Below, piece after piece: positions 1-7,071 of a stretch of DNA of 8,243 bases; position 1 is the first letter of the stretch; every line of letters begins with the position of its first letter. The stretch spans positions 1-8,243 of the forward strand of contig DYMR01000084.1 in NCBI GenBank assembly GCA_020721485.1, given 5' to 3'. Position numbers and translations under genes: made by a program. The notes beneath the pieces were generated by a model. That model searched no databases. It saw nothing but the letters and a program-made list of their open reading frames with translations, and was not told where the DNA came from. Source of the stretch: Halothiobacillus neapolitanus. Its GTDB lineage: Bacteria > Pseudomonadota > Gammaproteobacteria > Halothiobacillales > Halothiobacillaceae.

Positions 1-167
1 CTTCTTGCATATGAACTGGTATACCAGATAGAGCAAGCCGAATGCCAACTATGGATAATGAAATAAAACCATTAAATAACAATGAGATAGTTTGTTTTAT
101 TGGCGAATGATTAATCGTTGGTATGCACTGTATTGATGAGAATCTCTGTCGCCGCTTGGCGTAATTC

Positions 168-353
168 GGTGCAAATACCGTTGTGAATAGCCACGGGTAA
201 ACCGTGCCTGAAAAACCACGAGTTCATCAATCAGTCATGCCGTTTATTTATGATCGCTCGCCATTAACTTCCTGCTTGCACTTATTTAATGCATTAGATT
301 TTTTTGGATGGGTTATTTGGGTGCAAAACGGTGGGAATGATGTCCGGTGCAAA
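168..353 (+). repeat. Three direct GGTGCAAA repeats upstream of the promoter
   Basis: The octamer GGTGCAAA occurs at 168-175, 320-327 and 346-353, all in the same orientation. The first and third copies extend to CGGTGCAAA. A degenerate relative, CGGTGGGAA, lies at 329-337. The reverse complement TTTGCACC falls at 421-428, overlapping the -12 element of the promoter. GGTGCA is the right half of the NtrC box as known from enterics (TGCACY-N5-GGTGCA), but the left half is poorly matched at each copy here. They lie 60-250 bp upstream of the sigma-54 promoter, where enhancer sites normally lie. That they are activator sites is inference. Confidence 0.4.
192..206. promoter_or_regulatory. Short inverted repeat, possible operator
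   Basis: CACGG and CCGTG form perfect 5-bp arms around a 5-base spacer (GTAAA). No run of T follows on either strand, so it does not look like an intrinsic terminator. It could be a dimeric regulator site, but a 5-bp dyad can arise by chance. Confidence 0.2.
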
Positions 354-409
354 GCGTGTTATCTGTTTTTATTCAATGAGTTGTGATTTTTTCCACTCGG
401 GAATTAAGG

Positions 410-426
410 TTGGCTTGAGTTTTGCA
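410..426 (+). promoter_or_regulatory. Sigma-54 (RpoN) type -24/-12 promoter
   Basis: The segment reads TTGGCTTGAGTTTTGCA. Against the consensus YTGGCACG-N4-TTGCW it matches the invariant GG (412-413) and GC (424-425) with the required 10 bases between them. Only two positions of the -24 block (A and C, both T here) differ. Transcription would start near 437, leaving a leader of about 30 nt before the ATG at 467. It faces the operon and lies in the only sizeable non-coding stretch. I found no clear sigma-70 promoter close to the first gene. Confidence 0.65.
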
Positions 427-466
427 CCGTAAGTAAGCGTGACGCAATTAAACCGGATGAACGGGT

Positions 467-1903
467 ATGAGCGATAAAAACCGGCAGGTACAGCGCCCCG
501 CATTTGATGAAATGTATGGCTTTGAGCAAACCATTCGACCGCACTACGCGCAGGTCGCCACGGGGCTGATGGCGCAATCGACCGAAGCCCTTTGGCAGAA
601 GCAGCGCGATGCGGAGCTGATTTTCCGCCGCATGGGCATCACCTTTGCGGTGTATGGCGCGCAGGCCGGGGAGGAGCGGTTAATCCCGTTCGATGTGGTG
701 CCGCGCGTGTTCAGCGCCTCGGAATGGTCGTGGCTGGAGCGCGGACTCAAGCAGCGGGTGCAGGCGCTGAATATGTTTCTGCACGATATTTATCACGGGC
801 AGGAAATCCTCAAAGCCGGCATCGTGCCGCGCGAACAGGTGCTGAATAACAGCATGTTTCGGCCGGAAATGCAGGGCGTGACGCTACCCAATCAGGTGTA
901 TGCACAGATTGCGGGCATTGATTTGGTGCGGGTGTCGGAAAACGAATTTTTCGTGCTCGAAGACAACCTGCGCACGCCGTCGGGTGTGAGTTACATGCTG
1001 GAAAATCGCAACACCATGATGCGGTTATTCCCGAATTTGTTCACCCAGCACACGGTGCGCCCGGTGCAGCATTACCCGCAGTTGTTGCTGGAAACGCTGC
1101 GGGAATCCGCACCGGAGCATGTCGATGACCCGACCATCGTGGTGCTCACCCCTGGCACCTTCAACAGCGCGTATTTCGAGCATGCGTTTTTGGCCAGCCA
1201 AATGGGGGTGGAATTGGTTGAAGGGCAGGATTTGTTCGTCAACGATTTCAAGGTCTACATGCGCACCACGCAGGGGCCGCAACAGGTTCATGTGATTTAT
1301 CGGCGGGTGGATGATGAATTCCTCGACCCGACCGTGTTCCGTAAAGATTCGATGCTGGGCGTGCCCGGCTTGTTTGAAGCCTACCGGCGCGGCCATGTGG
1401 TGCTGACCAACGGGGTGGGCACCGGGGTGGCGGATGATAAATCCACCTACCTGTTCGTGCCGGAAATGATCGAATTTTATCTGGGCGAAAAGCCGATTTT
1501 GTCGAATGTGCCGACTTGGCGGCTGGATCGACCGGACGATCTGAAATATGTGCTCGACCATCTGCCCGAGCTGGTGGTGAAGGAAGTGCAGGGTTCGGGC
1601 GGCTACGGCATGTTGGTGGGCCCCACCAGCAGCAAGGGCGAGATTGAAGCCTTCCGCGCCCGCATCCTCAGCGATCCGGCGGGGTTTATCGCGCAGCCGA
1701 CTTTGTCCCTTTCGACCTGCCCGACGCTGGTTGAAGCCGGCGTTGCGCCGCGCCATGTCGATCTTCGCCCCTTCGTTTTATCGGGCAAACACATTCGTTT
1801 GGCGCCGGGCGGCCTCACCCGCGTGGCGCTCACAGAAGGCTCCCTCGTGGTGAATTCATCGCAAGGCGGCGGCACCAAAGACACTTGGGTATTGGAGGAC
1901 TAA
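467..1903 (+). CDS. Circularly permuted ATP-grasp family ligase (COG2308, DUF404/DUF407 type)
   Basis: This 478-residue, probably cytosolic protein has the usual length and layout of the circularly permuted ATP-grasp type 2 family. These are predicted ATP-dependent carboxylate-amine ligases that form amide or peptide bonds on an unknown substrate. The N-terminus carries the family signature AFDEMYG followed by RPHY. Other visible motifs are LEDNLRTPSG (E165-G173), NGVGTGVADDK (315-325), the lysine plus glycine-rich nucleotide loop K372-EVQGSGGYG (to 381), and PRHVDLRPF (428-436), whose Asp and Arg are likely metal or phosphate ligands. The ATG at 467 is preceded at 6 nt by GGATGA (455-460), a modest ribosome site. 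It is the first gene of the operon and ends 3 nt before the alpha-E gene, its constant companion in many genomes. No signal peptide or membrane segment is seen. Family assignment is firm; the reaction is predicted only. Confidence 0.95.
   Translation: MSDKNRQVQRPAFDEMYGFEQTIRPHYAQVATGLMAQSTEALWQKQRDAELIFRRMGITFAVYGAQAGEERLIPFDVVPRVFSASEWSWLERGLKQRVQALNMFLHDIYHGQEILKAGIVPREQVLNNSMFRPEMQGVTLPNQVYAQIAGIDLVRVSENEFFVLEDNLRTPSGVSYMLENRNTMMRLFPNLFTQHTVRPVQHYPQLLLETLRESAPEHVDDPTIVVLTPGTFNSAYFEHAFLASQMGVELVEGQDLFVNDFKVYMRTTQGPQQVHVIYRRVDDEFLDPTVFRKDSMLGVPGLFEAYRRGHVVLTNGVGTGVADDKSTYLFVPEMIEFYLGEKPILSNVPTWRLDRPDDLKYVLDHLPELVVKEVQGSGGYGMLVGPTSSKGEIEAFRARILSDPAGFIAQPTLSLSTCPTLVEAGVAPRHVDLRPFVLSGKHIRLAPGGLTRVALTEGSLVVNSSQGGGTKDTWVLED
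1892..1898 (+). promoter_or_regulatory. Ribosome binding site of the alpha-E gene
   Basis: TTGGAGG lies inside the last codons of the ATP-grasp gene, 8 nt before the ATG at 1907. It fixes that start and indicates coupled translation. Confidence 0.8.
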
Positions 1904-1906
1904 ATC

Positions 1907-2893
1907 ATGCTTTCTCGCACAGCCGATCACTTATTCTGGATGGCGCGGTACATCGAGCGCGCCGAAAACACCGCGCGGGTGCTGGATGTGGCGCACCGCA
2001 CCGCGTTGCTGCCGGATGACACCGACGATGCGGGCGCGCGCCTGTGGTATGCGCCGCTTAATATCTGTGGTGGCGCACCGGGCTACGCCACCAAACATGG
2101 CCTGGCGGAAGCCGCGCGGGTCACGCATTACATGGCGCTCGATCCTGAAAATCCCTCCAGCATTTACACCAGCTTGATGCGTGCCCGCGAAAGCGCGCGC
2201 GCGGTGCGCGGTGCCATCACCTCGGAAATGTGGGAAGTCATCAACAGCATGTGGCTTGATTTGAAGCGCATGCTGCCGACCATCGACAACCTGCGGCCGG
2301 AAGTGTTTTTTGAATGGGTCAAGGAACGCTCGCACCTGTTTCGCGGCGTGACTTTGGGCACCATCCTCAAAGACGATGCTTTGTATTTCATTCGCTTGGG
2401 CACCTTTTTGGAGCGCGCAGACAACACCGCCCGCATCCTCGATGTGAAATATCACATCCTGTTGCCGAGCGTGCGGGATGTGGGCGGCGCCGCCGATTAT
2501 TACCAATGGGGCGCCTTGCTCAATTCGGTGAGCGCGCAGGAGGCGTACCGCAAAACCTACCGCGACAGCATCACGCCGATGCGGGTGGCCGAGTTGCTGA
2601 TTTTGCGGGGCGACATGCCGCGCTCGTTGCATGCCTGTTTGAACGAAGTCGAAAGCACGCTGGAAGTGATTAATGGCCGCACCGGCCGTGAGGCGCGTCG
2701 TTTGGCGGGTGAAATTCATGCCGGGCTGCATTTTGGCCGCATTGAAGACATTTTCGAACACGGGCTGCATGAATATCTGACGGAATTTTTGACCCACACC
2801 CAAATGTTGGGGCAGGAAATCCATGATGCCTACTTGGCGGTTCGTGATGACCATGTGCCGCCGGTGCTGCGCCCGCTCGCCTTGGCGAGCTGA
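1907..2893 (+). CDS. Alpha-E domain protein (DUF403, COG2307)
   Basis: This 328-residue protein belongs to the alpha-E family, an all-helical domain rich in conserved Glu and Arg that is found almost only beside circularly permuted ATP-grasp ligases. The N-terminus MLSRTADHLFWMARYIERAE is the family hallmark. A related motif recurs at residues 159-181 (LYFIRLGTFLERADNTARIL), so ERAENTAR near residue 20 and ERADNTAR at 169-176 look like an internal duplication of a helical unit. Length is typical. No catalytic motif, signal peptide or membrane segment is seen. Iyer et al. (2009) named the domain and placed it in the predicted peptide-tagging system, with its biochemical role unknown; scaffold or substrate-binding partner of the ligase is inference. 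The start is fixed by the strong site at 1892-1898. Confidence 0.95.
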   Translation: MLSRTADHLFWMARYIERAENTARVLDVAHRTALLPDDTDDAGARLWYAPLNICGGAPGYATKHGLAEAARVTHYMALDPENPSSIYTSLMRARESARAVRGAITSEMWEVINSMWLDLKRMLPTIDNLRPEVFFEWVKERSHLFRGVTLGTILKDDALYFIRLGTFLERADNTARILDVKYHILLPSVRDVGGAADYYQWGALLNSVSAQEAYRKTYRDSITPMRVAELLILRGDMPRSLHACLNEVESTLEVINGRTGREARRLAGEIHAGLHFGRIEDIFEHGLHEYLTEFLTHTQMLGQEIHDAYLAVRDDHVPPVLRPLALAS

Positions 2894-2929
2894 GCCAGCC
2901 AGAGACTCGTGATTAGGATGTGTTGATTT

Positions 2930-3697
2930 ATGACTTATTGTGTTGCGCTCAAATTAAACGCCGGTCTGGTGTTCGCTTCCGATTCCCGAACCAATGCGGG
3001 CGTCGATCAAATCGCCAATTTCAAGAAAATGCGCAGCTTTGTGCATCGTGGCGATCGGTCGATGGTGATTTTGAGTTCCGGCAATCTTTCTGTGACCCAA
3101 AGCGCCATCGCCTTGCTCGAACAGCAGGGGCGGCGGGCCGATTTATTGAACATTTGGAATGCGACTTCCATGTACGAAGTGGCCGGCTTGCTTGGCGCTT
3201 GCTTGCGGCAAGTCCACACGCAGGATCGTCCGTTCTTGCAGGCCAGCAACATCGACATGGGCGTGAATTTTCTGCTCGGCGGGCAAATCGCCGGGGAAGA
3301 ACCGCGACTGTTTTTGGTGTACGCCGAGGGCAATTTCATCGAAGCGAGCGAAAACACCCCGTATTTTCAGATTGGCGAAATCAAATACGGCAAGCCAATC
3401 ATTGATCGGGTGATTCGGCCAGAAACCTCGCTGTCCGATGCGGTGAAATGCGTGCTGGTGTCGTTCGATTCCACCATGCGCAGCAATGTGTCGGTGGGCA
3501 TGCCGATTGATCTGGCCTGTTATGTCCACGACAGCTTCGCGCTCGATCACCTGCGCCAACTGCCCGAAGGTGATCCGTATTTTTGCTCGATCAGCAGCCA
3601 GTGGAGCGATGGCCTGCGCGGCGTGTTTTCCAACCTGCCGGATCCGGAATGGGTGTGTAAAACCCCACGAGCTGAAGATAAGGAGTCGTCGTCATGA
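2930..3697 (+). CDS. Anbu, proteasome-type Thr (NTN) peptidase (COG3484)
   Basis: This 255-residue protein is Anbu, the bacterial homologue of proteasome beta subunits and HslV. It begins Met-Thr-Tyr-Cys-Val-Ala, so removal of Met alone would expose the catalytic Thr1 with no propeptide; this decides the start. In mature numbering Asp17 (in ASDSRTNAG) and Lys31/Lys32 (in NFKKM) complete the proteasome-like active site. A second conserved block, SFDSTMRSNVSVG, covers residues 178-190. Length is near the family norm. Crystal structures of other Anbu proteins show open, helical or lock-washer oligomers rather than closed rings, and robust peptidase activity has been hard to show. AGGA at 2915-2918, 11 nt upstream of the start, is a weak ribosome site. 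The stop overlaps the next ATG. No unfoldase ATPase is encoded in the window. Its role in reversing or degrading the ligase product is inference. Confidence 0.95.
   Translation: MTYCVALKLNAGLVFASDSRTNAGVDQIANFKKMRSFVHRGDRSMVILSSGNLSVTQSAIALLEQQGRRADLLNIWNATSMYEVAGLLGACLRQVHTQDRPFLQASNIDMGVNFLLGGQIAGEEPRLFLVYAEGNFIEASENTPYFQIGEIKYGKPIIDRVIRPETSLSDAVKCVLVSFDSTMRSNVSVGMPIDLACYVHDSFALDHLRQLPEGDPYFCSISSQWSDGLRGVFSNLPDPEWVCKTPRAEDKESSS
3680..3685 (+). promoter_or_regulatory. Ribosome binding site of the transglutaminase-DUF2126 gene
   Basis: AAGGAG ends 8 nt before the ATG at 3694 and lies inside the Anbu coding sequence. Together with the ATGA stop-start overlap it supports this start and translational coupling of the two proteins. 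Confidence 0.85.
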
Positions 3698-6600
3698 GTA
3701 TTCGCGTCGCCCTGCATCATCAAAGTCACTATGAGTTCGATCAACCCGTCACCCTGTTTCCGCACGAAATTCGCCTGCGTCCGGCGGCGCACAGCCGCAC
3801 GCCGATTCTGGCGTACTCGCTGAATATCGAACCGACCCCGCACTTCATCAACTGGCAGCAAGATGCCTACGGCAATTTCATCGCGCGGCTGTCGTTCCCC
3901 GAGCCTGCCGATTCGATGAAGGTCACGGTCGATCTCGTGGCGGACATGACCGTCATCAACCCCTTCGATTTCTTCGTGGAAGACTGGGCGGAGCACTATC
4001 CCTTCGCCTACCCCCTGTCGATGAAGCAGGAATTGGCGCCGTATCTGTTGACTGAAACCCCCAGCCTGCGGTTTGCCGCATGGCTGAAAGCGCTGCGCGC
4101 CGAATTGCCGAAAAGCCCGCAAATCAATGATTTTCTGGTGGCCATGAACCAGCGCGTGCAAGGCCATATTGGCTACACCATCCGCTTGGAACCCGGCGTA
4201 CAAACACCGGAGGAAACGCTCACTCTGTGCACTGGTTCCTGCCGCGACAGCGCCTGGTTACTGGTGCAAACCCTGCGACATCTCGGCATTGCGGCGCGGT
4301 TTGTCTCCGGTTATCTCATTCAATTGGTGGCCGATGAAACCCCGCTGGATGGTCCCGCCGGCCCCAGCGCCGATTTCACCGATTTGCATGCCTGGTGTGA
4401 AGCCTATATTCCGGGCGCGGGCTGGGTGGGGCTGGATGCGACCTCCGGCTTGCTGGCGGGGGAGGGGCATATTCCCTTGGCGGCGACCGCGCAACCTTCC
4501 TCAGCGGCGCCGATCAGCGGCGCGACCAGCCCTTGCGAATCGGAATTGGCGGTCTCAATGACCGTGACGCGGATTTACGAAACCCCGCGCGTGACGCGAC
4601 CGTTCCATGACCATGACTGGCAAGCCATTTGCGCCATTGGGCAGCAGGTGGATGACGAATTGCAGGGCATGGATGTGCGCTTGACCCAAGGCGGCGAGCC
4701 GACTTTTGTCTCGCTCGAAAACCGCGATGCACCCGAATGGAACACCGACGCGCTGGGCGATGAAAAATGGCACAAGGCGCAGCATTTGTTGCGCGAATTG
4801 GTCACTGAATTTTCTCCCGGCGCGGTCACCCATTATGGTCAAGGCAAGTGGTATCCCGGTGAACCGCTGCCGCGTTGGGCGCTCACGGCCTTTTGGCGAG
4901 CCGATGGTCTGCCGGTGTGGCACAACCCGGCATTGCTGGCGGATGAGCGGACGCCGCCGGTGTCGGCGGATTTGGCCGGCCGGTTTTTGATCCTGCTATC
5001 CAAAACTTTGGGCTTGTCCTCCGGCTTCATTCAACCCGCCTACGAAGACCCGCTGTATCCCCTGCGCCATGAACAAGAACTGCCGATCAACTTGACGACG
5101 GATGACCTGGATTTGGACGATCCCGGCACGCGGGGCGAGCTGGCGCGGGTGCTTCAGCGCGGCCTGAATGCCCCAGTCGGCTATGTGCTGCCCGTGCGGG
5201 CGGGTGGGGCGGGCGAACCCTCGTGGTGCTCCAGTGCCTGGCCGCTGCGCAGTCAACGCCTGCTGCTGTTGCCGGGGGATTCCCCACTCGGCTTGCGCTT
5301 ACCGCTCAATCGTCTGCCGTGGCAAGCGTATCCGCCGGTTGAATTTCCGCCCGACCCTTTCGCGCCGCAGCCGCCCTTGGCCGTGTCGCGCAGTGTGCCC
5401 GCGCCTACCGGATTTGGTGGCATGACTGCCGCCGCTGCCGGATTAACTTCGTCCGCGCCCAATCTGCCGCCGCAAAAGCCGAGCCGGATTCCGCCCGCGC
5501 CGGAGGAAGTGGTGCATACCGCCATTTCCACCGAAGTGCGCGGGGGCGTGCTTTGCGTGTTCCTGCCGCCGTTGTACTCGTTGGAAAGCTGGCTGGCGCT
5601 GATTTCTGCGATTGAACAAGTCGCCGCCGCCTTGAATGTGCCGCTGCGCTTGGAAGGCTACACTCCGCCGCGCGACCCGCGCCTACTGTCGCTCTCCGTA
5701 ACGCCCGACCCCGGCGTGATCGAGGTGAACATCCACCCCGCGCGCACCTGGGGCGAGTTGGAGCAACGCACCGAAGCCCTGTACGGCGCCGCCCGCCGCG
5801 CCGGTTTGTGCGCCGAAAAATTCATGCTCGATGGCCGCCACACCGGCACCGGGGGCGGCAACCACATCACCTTGGGCGCGATGACCCCGGCGGATAGCCC
5901 ATTCCTGCGCCGCCCCGATTTGCTCAAAAGCCTGCTGGTGTACTGGCAGGAACACCCGGCCTTGTCGTACCTGTTTTCCGGCCAGTTTATCGGCCCGACC
6001 AGCCAAGCGCCGCGCGTGGATGAAGCCCGCGATGACTCGCTGGGCGAGCTGGAAATCGCGCTGCAACAGCTCGATCAGCAATTCACGCCGGGGGAAGTGC
6101 ATGGCGATCAGCCGTGGCTGGTGGATCGGATTTTGCGCAATTTGCTGATCGACCTGACCGGCAACACCCACCGCGCCGAGTTCTGCATCGACAAACTGTA
6201 TTCGCCGGATTCGAGCACCGGCCGCTTGGGTTTGCTCGAACTGCGCGCGTTCGAAATGCCGCCGCATGCCCGCATGAGCCTGCTGCAATCTCTCTTGCTG
6301 CGCAGCCTGATCGCCCGGTTTTGGCGCACGCCGTACACCGGGCCGTTGGTCGATTGGGGCACCGCCCTGCACGATCGGTTCATGCTGCCGTACTTTGTCG
6401 AGCAAGACATGCACGACATCTGCCGCGACCTGCGCGCCGCCGGTTACCCGGTGCAAGACTCTTGGTTCAGCGCTTTCTTGGAATTCCGCTTCCCGCTGTA
6501 CGGCAAAGTCACCTACGAAGGCGTGGAAATTGAACTGCGGCAAGCCATCGAACCCTGGCATGTGTTGGGCGAAGAAATGGGCGGCGGCGGCACCGCCCGT

Positions 6601-7035
6601 TATGTCGATTCCTCGGTCGAGCGCGTGCAAGTGTTCGTGCGGGGCATGGTCGGCAACCGGCATCGGCTGGCCTGCAATGGCCGCGAAGTGCCGCTGCACC
6701 CAACCGGTGTGCCGGGCGAATTTGTCGCCGCCGTGCGCTTCAAAGCCTGGGCGCCGTATTCCGCCCTGCATCCGACCATCCCCGTGCAAGCCCCCTTGGT
6801 GTTCGACCTGATCGACGGCTGGAACCAGCGCTCGCTCGGCGGCTGCACCTACCATGTCAGCCATCCCGGTGGCCGGAGTTACAGCGTTTTCCCCGTGAAC
6901 GCGAACGAAGCCGAAGCCCGCCGTTTGGCGCGCTTCTGGGCGCATGGCCACACCCCCGGCGCCTTTGTGTTGCCCGCCGAAAAACGCAATCCGCGCTTCC
7001 CGCACACGCTCGACTTGCGCTGGCAGCCCCGCTGA
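3694..7035 (+). CDS. Transglutaminase-like / DUF2126 (GS-like ligase) fusion protein
   Basis: This 1,113-residue two-part protein starts with the bacterial transglutaminase N-terminal beta domain (about residues 4-100). A transglutaminase core follows (about 160-260) with its triad visible: Cys183 in TGSCRDS, His232 in DLHAW and Asp248 in GLDATSG. The remainder (about 300-1113) is DUF2126/COG4196, interpreted by Iyer et al. (2009) as a circularly permuted glutamine-synthetase-like amidoligase. Its motifs include LTQGGEPTF (330-338), HYGQGKWYPGE (380-390), GRHTGTGGGNH (714-724), HRAEFCIDKLYSP (826-838), LELRAFEMPPH (848-858), IEPWHVLGEE (952-961) and SHPGG (1056-1060). A Pro/Ala-rich low-complexity segment at about 547-608 probably links two folded parts. 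Length matches the family. No signal peptide is seen. It is probably a second ATP-dependent ligase joined to a thiol amidase or transferase; substrates are unknown. Confidence 0.93.
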   Translation: MSIRVALHHQSHYEFDQPVTLFPHEIRLRPAAHSRTPILAYSLNIEPTPHFINWQQDAYGNFIARLSFPEPADSMKVTVDLVADMTVINPFDFFVEDWAEHYPFAYPLSMKQELAPYLLTETPSLRFAAWLKALRAELPKSPQINDFLVAMNQRVQGHIGYTIRLEPGVQTPEETLTLCTGSCRDSAWLLVQTLRHLGIAARFVSGYLIQLVADETPLDGPAGPSADFTDLHAWCEAYIPGAGWVGLDATSGLLAGEGHIPLAATAQPSSAAPISGATSPCESELAVSMTVTRIYETPRVTRPFHDHDWQAICAIGQQVDDELQGMDVRLTQGGEPTFVSLENRDAPEWNTDALGDEKWHKAQHLLRELVTEFSPGAVTHYGQGKWYPGEPLPRWALTAFWRADGLPVWHNPALLADERTPPVSADLAGRFLILLSKTLGLSSGFIQPAYEDPLYPLRHEQELPINLTTDDLDLDDPGTRGELARVLQRGLNAPVGYVLPVRAGGAGEPSWCSSAWPLRSQRLLLLPGDSPLGLRLPLNRLPWQAYPPVEFPPDPFAPQPPLAVSRSVPAPTGFGGMTAAAAGLTSSAPNLPPQKPSRIPPAPEEVVHTAISTEVRGGVLCVFLPPLYSLESWLALISAIEQVAAALNVPLRLEGYTPPRDPRLLSLSVTPDPGVIEVNIHPARTWGELEQRTEALYGAARRAGLCAEKFMLDGRHTGTGGGNHITLGAMTPADSPFLRRPDLLKSLLVYWQEHPALSYLFSGQFIGPTSQAPRVDEARDDSLGELEIALQQLDQQFTPGEVHGDQPWLVDRILRNLLIDLTGNTHRAEFCIDKLYSPDSSTGRLGLLELRAFEMPPHARMSLLQSLLLRSLIARFWRTPYTGPLVDWGTALHDRFMLPYFVEQDMHDICRDLRAAGYPVQDSWFSAFLEFRFPLYGKVTYEGVEIELRQAIEPWHVLGEEMGGGGTARYVDSSVERVQVFVRGMVGNRHRLACNGREVPLHPTGVPGEFVAAVRFKAWAPYSALHPTIPVQAPLVFDLIDGWNQRSLGGCTYHVSHPGGRSYSVFPVNANEAEARRLARFWAHGHTPGAFVLPAEKRNPRFPHTLDLRWQPR

Positions 7036-7042
7036 TTTTTTA

Positions 7043-7071
7043 GATGATCTTTTATTCAAGGAGCGATCATC
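7043..7071 (+). promoter_or_regulatory. Inverted repeat enclosing the ribosome binding site of the last gene
   Basis: GATGATC (7043-7049) and GATCATC (7065-7071) are perfect 7-bp complements around a 15-base loop. The loop holds AAGGAG (7058-7063), 8 nt before the ATG at 7072. In RNA this would place the Shine-Dalgarno in a hairpin loop with the stem touching the start codon. The ribosome site itself is clear. Control through the hairpin is only a possibility, since the stem has 4 A-U pairs of 7. Confidence 0.4.

Larger units (their letters stand above)
1..466. other. AT-rich leader region without a convincing gene
   Basis: This stretch is about 41% GC by direct count, clearly lower than the coding region that follows. 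The only forward open frame of any size (GTG at 204 to a stop at 386, 60 codons) has no credible ribosome binding site and no recognisable family. The first 66 bases are open in frame 1 (21 codons, then TAA) and could be the tail of an upstream gene, but nothing in them is recognisable. On the minus strand one frame stays open from 223 down to the left edge, with no ATG except at 8-10. The region does contain a sigma-54 type promoter, three GGTGCAAA repeats and a short dyad, listed separately, so its main role appears regulatory. Confidence 0.7.

Noticed and set aside
106..119. Interrupted palindrome around GATTAATC
   Set aside because: It is short and AT-rich with a mismatch in each arm, and no T-run or other context supports an operator or terminator.
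157..173. Second sigma-54-like element (TGGC then GGTGCA)
   Set aside because: The GG and GC dinucleotides are 11 bases apart instead of 10, and the TTGC block is replaced by GTGC. It is also nearly 300 bp from the first start codon.
1..223. Minus-strand frame open for 74 codons to the left edge
   Set aside because: It contains no ATG apart from one at 8-10 and no family likeness. In AT-rich DNA a stretch of this length can be open by chance. A gene continuing left cannot be excluded.
204..386. Forward 60-codon frame starting at GTG
   Set aside because: It has no ribosome site, no recognised family and no Pup-like C-terminus (it ends FNEL, not GGQ or GGE), and it overlaps the regulatory repeats.
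374..386. IHF-like site between the repeats and the sigma-54 promoter
   Set aside because: The position suits a DNA-bending site, but the reverse-strand consensus YAANNNNTTGATW is matched at only 7 of 9 fixed positions, which is easily chance in AT-rich sequence.
1025..1756. Minus-strand open frame of 243 codons
   Set aside because: It lies entirely opposite conserved motifs of the ATP-grasp gene and its translation has no recognisable family.
1931..2854. Minus-strand open frame of 307 codons
   Set aside because: It mirrors nearly the whole alpha-E gene and has an Arg/His/Gln-rich, domain-free translation, as expected of a shadow frame.
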